Source of the DNA: an uncultured Bacteroidales bacterium
Lineage (GTDB): Bacteria; Bacteroidota; Bacteroidia; Bacteroidales; WCHB1-69
NCBI GenBank assembly: GCA_946407715.1
Contig: CAMJPH010000080.1
Location: 1 to 11,278, forward strand
Reading direction: 5' to 3'
DNA length: 11,278 nt
Shown here one piece after another: positions 7,621 through 11,278 of this stretch. Below the pieces are notes generated by a model. The model worked only from the letters and a program-made list of their open reading frames with translations, made no database searches and was not told where the DNA came from. Position 1 is the first letter of the stretch; each line of letters opens with the position of its first letter. Made by a program: the position numbers and the translations under genes.

Positions 7621-7737
7621 ATGACTTCTCATGGATTCCGAAACAACAAGCTGTTCGATATAGCAAAAATTGTTGAGGAATTGGAATTCTCGAATCAGTT
7701 TCCTGCAATTCCAAAGACAGCCGTAAACAATTTATAA
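7546..7737 (+). pseudogene. Possible short gene remnant ending before the DUF4007 gene
   Basis: A frame opens just after a stop at 7543-7545 and runs to a TAA at 7735-7737. An internal ATG at 7621 would give a 38-residue peptide. The last part reads like natural coding sequence (NNKLFDIAKIVEELEF, then FPAIPKTAVNNL), with an amphipathic helix. No family is recognised and no start signal is visible. It could be the 3' end of a gene whose 5' part was lost, a genuine tiny ORF, or a chance frame within a non-coding repeat. The opposite strand is also open across much of this stretch, which weakens the coding argument. Confidence 0.2.
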
Positions 7738-7790
7738 TGAACAAAATACACTTCTCATTCAACGGAGAACAGCGTAATGAAAAAAAATTG

Positions 7791-7798
7791 TATCTTTG
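7791..7798 (+). promoter_or_regulatory. -7 promoter box before the DUF4007 gene
   Basis: TATCTTTG is a perfect TAnnTTTG match 22 bases before the ATG at 7821. No TTTG occurs at the expected -33 position (about 7767-7770). It implies that transcription of the DUF4007/ATPase pair starts near 7805 and that the in-frame ATG at 7737 is not the translation start. Confidence 0.6.
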
Positions 7799-7820
7799 CA
7801 GGTTTATTATATATTGTATA

Positions 7821-8714
7821 ATGGCGCAAATTGTTGACAAGAAACAATATACCTTTTCAGGGCACGAATCGTTTCCCTGTAAGACGTTGTGGCTGAAAAA
7901 AGGTTACGATTTTGTAACCTCGAATCAAGATTTTAATGCACCAGAGGCTGTTGTCTCCTTGGGCGTTGGGAAGAACATGGTTGCTGCTGTACGCTATTGG
8001 TATAAGTCTTTTGGACTGAACAAAGGGACTGAGACAAGTTGGATTGCCGATTATATTTTTGATTCCGAAACAGGGAAAGATCCTTATGTTGAAGATTTGG
8101 GAACATTGTGGTTGTTACATTTTTTGTTAATCAACACGTACGAAGCTTCATTGTACAAACTGTTTTTTATTGATTTTCAAAAGGAACGCAGACAGTTTGA
8201 TCGAGAGCAAGTTGTGGGATTTGTAAAGCGTGTGTTGGCTGCGGCTGGCAAGGAGAATTTGTTTAATGAGAATACCGTTAAAAAGGATGTTGGCGTTCTG
8301 CTGTTGAACTATTGTTTGCCACGGAATCCGCAGTCGAACGAGGATTTTTCCACTCTGCTGATGGACTTGGATTTGCTCAGGCAAACTGACAGAACGGAAA
8401 GTTCGGAGGATAAACGTAACCGCTATTTCTTTAACGTCGAGGGCAAACGACAAGTGACACCTGCCATTTTCCTGTTTGCCTTGCTTACGGTAAAAGAGGA
8501 GAACGACAACAGCATACCATACGATACTTTGCATGAGTTGGGTCTGATATTTTGCATGACCGAGTTGGAAGTAATCGATATGTTGAAGTATCTTTCCGAA
8601 GCATATTCGGACGCATTGACATACAGTGACGTGGCTGGAATCAGACAATTGCAGTTTTCGCAACAAATAGACAAAAAACAAGTGTTGGACAAATACTATG
8701 AACAAAGGATTTAG
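7821..8714 (+). CDS. DUF4007 family protein
   Basis: The product has 297 residues and no signal peptide or membrane segment. It carries hallmarks I associate with DUF4007: FSGHESFPCKTLWLKKGYD (12-30), VVSLGVGKNMVAAVRYW (44-60), DPYVEDLGTLWLLHFLL (87-103) and KKDVGVLLLNY (154-164). The function of the family is unknown. My recollection, not checked here, is that such genes cluster with large ATPases and DNA sulfur-modification (Dnd/PAPS-reductase-like) or other phage-defence genes. The start at ATG 7821 follows the promoter box at 7791-7798; an in-frame ATG at 7737 lies before that box and would add 28 residues of poor coding character. The 3' end overlaps the next gene by 17 bases, so the two are probably translationally coupled. 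Codon use is AT-rich, unlike xseA upstream, which suggests acquisition by transfer. Confidence 0.82.
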   Translation: MAQIVDKKQYTFSGHESFPCKTLWLKKGYDFVTSNQDFNAPEAVVSLGVGKNMVAAVRYWYKSFGLNKGTETSWIADYIFDSETGKDPYVEDLGTLWLLHFLLINTYEASLYKLFFIDFQKERRQFDREQVVGFVKRVLAAAGKENLFNENTVKKDVGVLLLNYCLPRNPQSNEDFSTLLMDLDLLRQTDRTESSEDKRNRYFFNVEGKRQVTPAIFLFALLTVKEENDNSIPYDTLHELGLIFCMTELEVIDMLKYLSEAYSDALTYSDVAGIRQLQFSQQIDKKQVLDKYYEQRI

Positions 8715-11278
8715 TTTATCGGCAAATATAGAGGAAGGATTTCCAGCGAATGTCCAATATGTTGTTACGCCCAATGGACAAAGGGCGGCTCAAAGCATTA
8801 TTGATGACTTTCATTCGGGCATTCACTCATTTACCATCATCGGAACATACGGGACTGGGAAATCTTCTTTCCTGTTGGCTTTAGAGACCGATATGAGCCG
8901 CATCAACAAGGAAAAAAGGCTTCTGAATCCGAAAAAACTCTCAGAGACGGCGGATTTTGAGATTCTGAACATCGTAGGCGATTATTCGGAACTTTCAACT
9001 TTGTTGGGCAGAAAACTGAACGTTGACGGGCATTCCCAAAGCATTTTGGATGAACTGAAAGCCTACTACAACCAAATGAAAGCAGAGAATAAGTTCTTAC
9101 TTATCGTGATTGACGAATTTGGCAAAGTGCTGGAACACGCAGCAAAAAACAATCCAGAGCAAGAGTTGTATTTCCTTCAGAAGTTTGCGGAGTTTGTCAA
9201 CGTTCCTTCTCGTGACATCTTGCTTTTGACTACGTTACATCAGAATTTCGGTGCGTACGCCAAAAATCTGACTGAAACGCAGAAAAACGAATGGATCAAG
9301 ATAAAAGGCCGGTTCAAAGAAATCACATTCGTGGAACCGGTTGAACAACTTTTGTATTTAGCGTCGAAACAACTATACAGCAGTTTTTCACGAAACGTGT
9401 GCGAAAATGCGAAACAACTTTATCAACTTGCCGTAGAAACAAAATTCGTTTCAAACGCATTTTCCGTCGAGACCGCACAACAATTGTATCCTTTAGACTC
9501 CTTTTCCGCTTACACGGTCACTTCCGCCATTCAGCGTTACGGACAAAATGAACGGTCGCTTTTCTCGTTCCTTGCGGCTCGTGGCTCCAATTCGCTTACG
9601 GAATTTCAGACAAAGTCGAATCTGACATACAATTTGGCCAATGTTTATGACTACATTGTGTTCAATTTCTATTCATACTTGAAAGATGCCAATGTGGACT
9701 CCATGAGTTGGAGTTCAATGCAGGTTTCCATCGAAAGAGTTGAAGGATTGGATTGGGAAACTGGAGATCAGTTGACAAGCGCGATAAAAATCGTAAAAGC
9801 AATCGGATTGTTAAACTTGTTCGGGATCGCAAGTTTTGCCATGTCGCCGGAGCAAATGGCCAAATATGCGCGCTTGGCGATGGCTGTTCAAGATGCCGAC
9901 ATCATCATTGACAAATTGAAGCGGTTCAAAATAATCCGATATGCGGAATACAAGCAGCGGCTTTTGCTTTTCGAAGGAACTGACATTGATTTGGAATTTG
10001 AAATCCGAAGAGCAAGCACTCAAGTGGCAAGGCCGGTCTCTTTCATCGACGACCTTCGAAAATTTATCAATAGTCGTATTTCACCAGTCAAGGCTCACTA
10101 TTACCACAAAGGCACGCCACGCTATTTTGAATATGAAATCCGTGAAGACGCGGTTGACATGACACCATCAGGAGATATTGACGGATACATAGAACTGATT
10201 TTTTCTGCCAACGCAAATGCGCTTGACACCATCAAGGAAACAAGTGCAAACACAGAACACGCTGTGATTTACGCTTATTTCAACAACACGGAAGAGATTA
10301 TTGACCATCTCTACAACATCAAGAAATACGAGTATATACTCACTAAAGTGTTGATAGACAAGAATGCAGACCGTGTTGCATACGGCGAGATACAGAAATT
10401 GAAGGAATACGAGGAAACTCTATTGAACAAAGCTGTGAGTGACAATCTTTTTGCCTACAGAAACCGCGTAACTTGGATTTTCAAAGGGGAAAAGCAAAAT
10501 GTTTCATCACACAGAGATTTCAACAAATTGCTCTCCACGGTGTGCGACGAGGTGTATTGCCAATCGCCTGTCATGCACAATGAATTGTTCAACCGGCACA
10601 AATTAAGCGGAGCCATTTCATCGGCTCGAAAGAATTACCTGGAGGCTCTTGTTAAACGCTATAACGAGGAGGATTTGGGCTTTGAGAAAGACAAATTCCC
10701 GCCCGAGAAAACCATCTATTATTCGTTGTTGAAAAACACGGGGTTGCATACTGGCATCAGTTTTGCTGATGCGCCGTCAAACAATGGCATAATGACTTTG
10801 TGGGATGCGAGTATGCGTTTTCTGAAAAGCACTGTTGGGAAGCAACGGAGGATATCAGAATTAATAAAGATTCTGTCCTCTCAGCCGTTCAAACTGAAAC
10901 AAGGCTTCCTCGATTTCTGGATACCGACTTTCTTGTTCATCAAACGGCAGGACTTTGCTTTGTATGATGCAAACAGGGGCGCATACATCCCCAACGTTGA
11001 TATGTTGTTTTTTGAATTGTTGCAGAAGCATCCCGCCGACTATGCGGTCAAAGCTTTTGAGGTGGACGGTGTACGGCTTGATTTCTTCAACCAATACAGA
11101 CGGTTTGTGAATTTAGGCGAAGAGTTTGACATTACAACGCAGAGCTTTATTGAAACCATCAAGCCGTTCCTTTTCTTTTATAAGAAGCTTAACGATTACA
11201 CCAAGCAAACCCGCAAGTTCACACACAAATCCACCATGCGCTTCCGCGATGTGTTGGCTACAGCCAAAGATCCTGAAA
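8698..11278 (+). CDS. Large P-loop ATPase next to DUF4007, 3' end cut by window
   Basis: The frame is open for 860 codons and leaves the window without a stop. The start ATG (8698-8700) lies inside the 3' end of the DUF4007 gene, in another frame. The N-terminal AAA+/STAND-like ATPase part is clear. Walker A GTYGTGKSS is at residues 49-57, Walker B FLLIVIDEF is at 133-141 with acidic D139 and E140, and a sensor-like LLLTTLHQNF is at 175-184. Next comes KGRFKEITFVEPVEQLLYLA (about 203-222), whose Arg could serve as an arginine finger. The remaining 600 or more residues are mixed helical, with no domain I recognise. They contain no membrane segment, nuclease motif or helicase motifs. The size and the DUF4007 neighbour resemble the ATPase cores of BREX-like and phosphorothioation-linked defence loci, but I cannot assign it to a named system. 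Composition is AT-rich like the DUF4007 gene. Confidence 0.85.
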   Translation, partial: MNKGFSLSANIEEGFPANVQYVVTPNGQRAAQSIIDDFHSGIHSFTIIGTYGTGKSSFLLALETDMSRINKEKRLLNPKKLSETADFEILNIVGDYSELSTLLGRKLNVDGHSQSILDELKAYYNQMKAENKFLLIVIDEFGKVLEHAAKNNPEQELYFLQKFAEFVNVPSRDILLLTTLHQNFGAYAKNLTETQKNEWIKIKGRFKEITFVEPVEQLLYLASKQLYSSFSRNVCENAKQLYQLAVETKFVSNAFSVETAQQLYPLDSFSAYTVTSAIQRYGQNERSLFSFLAARGSNSLTEFQTKSNLTYNLANVYDYIVFNFYSYLKDANVDSMSWSSMQVSIERVEGLDWETGDQLTSAIKIVKAIGLLNLFGIASFAMSPEQMAKYARLAMAVQDADIIIDKLKRFKIIRYAEYKQRLLLFEGTDIDLEFEIRRASTQVARPVSFIDDLRKFINSRISPVKAHYYHKGTPRYFEYEIREDAVDMTPSGDIDGYIELIFSANANALDTIKETSANTEHAVIYAYFNNTEEIIDHLYNIKKYEYILTKVLIDKNADRVAYGEIQKLKEYEETLLNKAVSDNLFAYRNRVTWIFKGEKQNVSSHRDFNKLLSTVCDEVYCQSPVMHNELFNRHKLSGAISSARKNYLEALVKRYNEEDLGFEKDKFPPEKTIYYSLLKNTGLHTGISFADAPSNNGIMTLWDASMRFLKSTVGKQRRISELIKILSSQPFKLKQGFLDFWIPTFLFIKRQDFALYDANRGAYIPNVDMLFFELLQKHPADYAVKAFEVDGVRLDFFNQYRRFVNLGEEFDITTQSFIETIKPFLFFYKKLNDYTKQTRKFTHKSTMRFRDVLATAKDPE

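Noticed and set aside
7677..7712. Inverted repeat GGAATTG / CAATTCC as a terminator or operator
   Set aside because: Seven-base AT-rich arms with a 22-base loop and no T-run; could arise by chance.
7737..7820. Earlier start of the DUF4007 gene at the ATG at 7737
   Set aside because: The promoter box at 7791-7798 lies downstream of it, and the extra 28 residues do not resemble the family.

Overview
The window looks like a piece of a Bacteroidota chromosome, most likely Bacteroidales. Two kinds of evidence point there. The large secreted protein ends in a Por/type IX secretion C-terminal sorting domain, and three genes are preceded by the Bacteroidota-type -7 box TATCTTTG (consensus TAnnTTTG) instead of an E. 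coli-like promoter. The conserved genes are GC-rich (one 60-base stretch of xseA, 6601-6660, counts 41 G+C). The right-hand third is clearly AT-richer (8161-8220 counts 22 G+C).

Left part, minus strand (1-4870). Read in the direction of transcription, this holds a 1083-residue secreted N-acetylmuramoyl-L-alanine amidase with a CUB-like domain, an acidic Gly/Asp/Glu linker, a jelly-roll-like domain and a T9SS tail. Next come pyrK (the FAD/2Fe-2S electron-transfer subunit of dihydroorotate dehydrogenase B) and a ROK-family sugar kinase that runs off the left edge. The three are co-directional with gaps of 60 and 90 bases but share no obvious pathway.

Middle part, plus strand (5209-7338). A divergent intergenic region separates the amidase from a YqgE/AlgH-family (UPF0301) protein. 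After it comes xseA, the large subunit of exodeoxyribonuclease VII. Short tandem repeats, mostly heptamers, lie on both sides of xseA. The xseA product has Asn where the E. coli-type motif GHxxD has a catalytic Asp.

Right part, plus strand (7339-11278). A 482-base gap holds a heptamer repeat array, an unassigned stretch and a short coding-like remnant. A two-gene unit follows, with its own -7 box. The first gene encodes a DUF4007-family protein. The second, overlapping it by 17 bases, encodes a very large P-loop ATPase that is still open at the right edge after 860 codons. Its composition, the overlap and the DUF4007/large-ATPase pairing make this the probable start of a horizontally acquired defence or DNA-modification-linked operon. 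The genes that would identify the system lie beyond the window. It is the most interesting part of the sequence.
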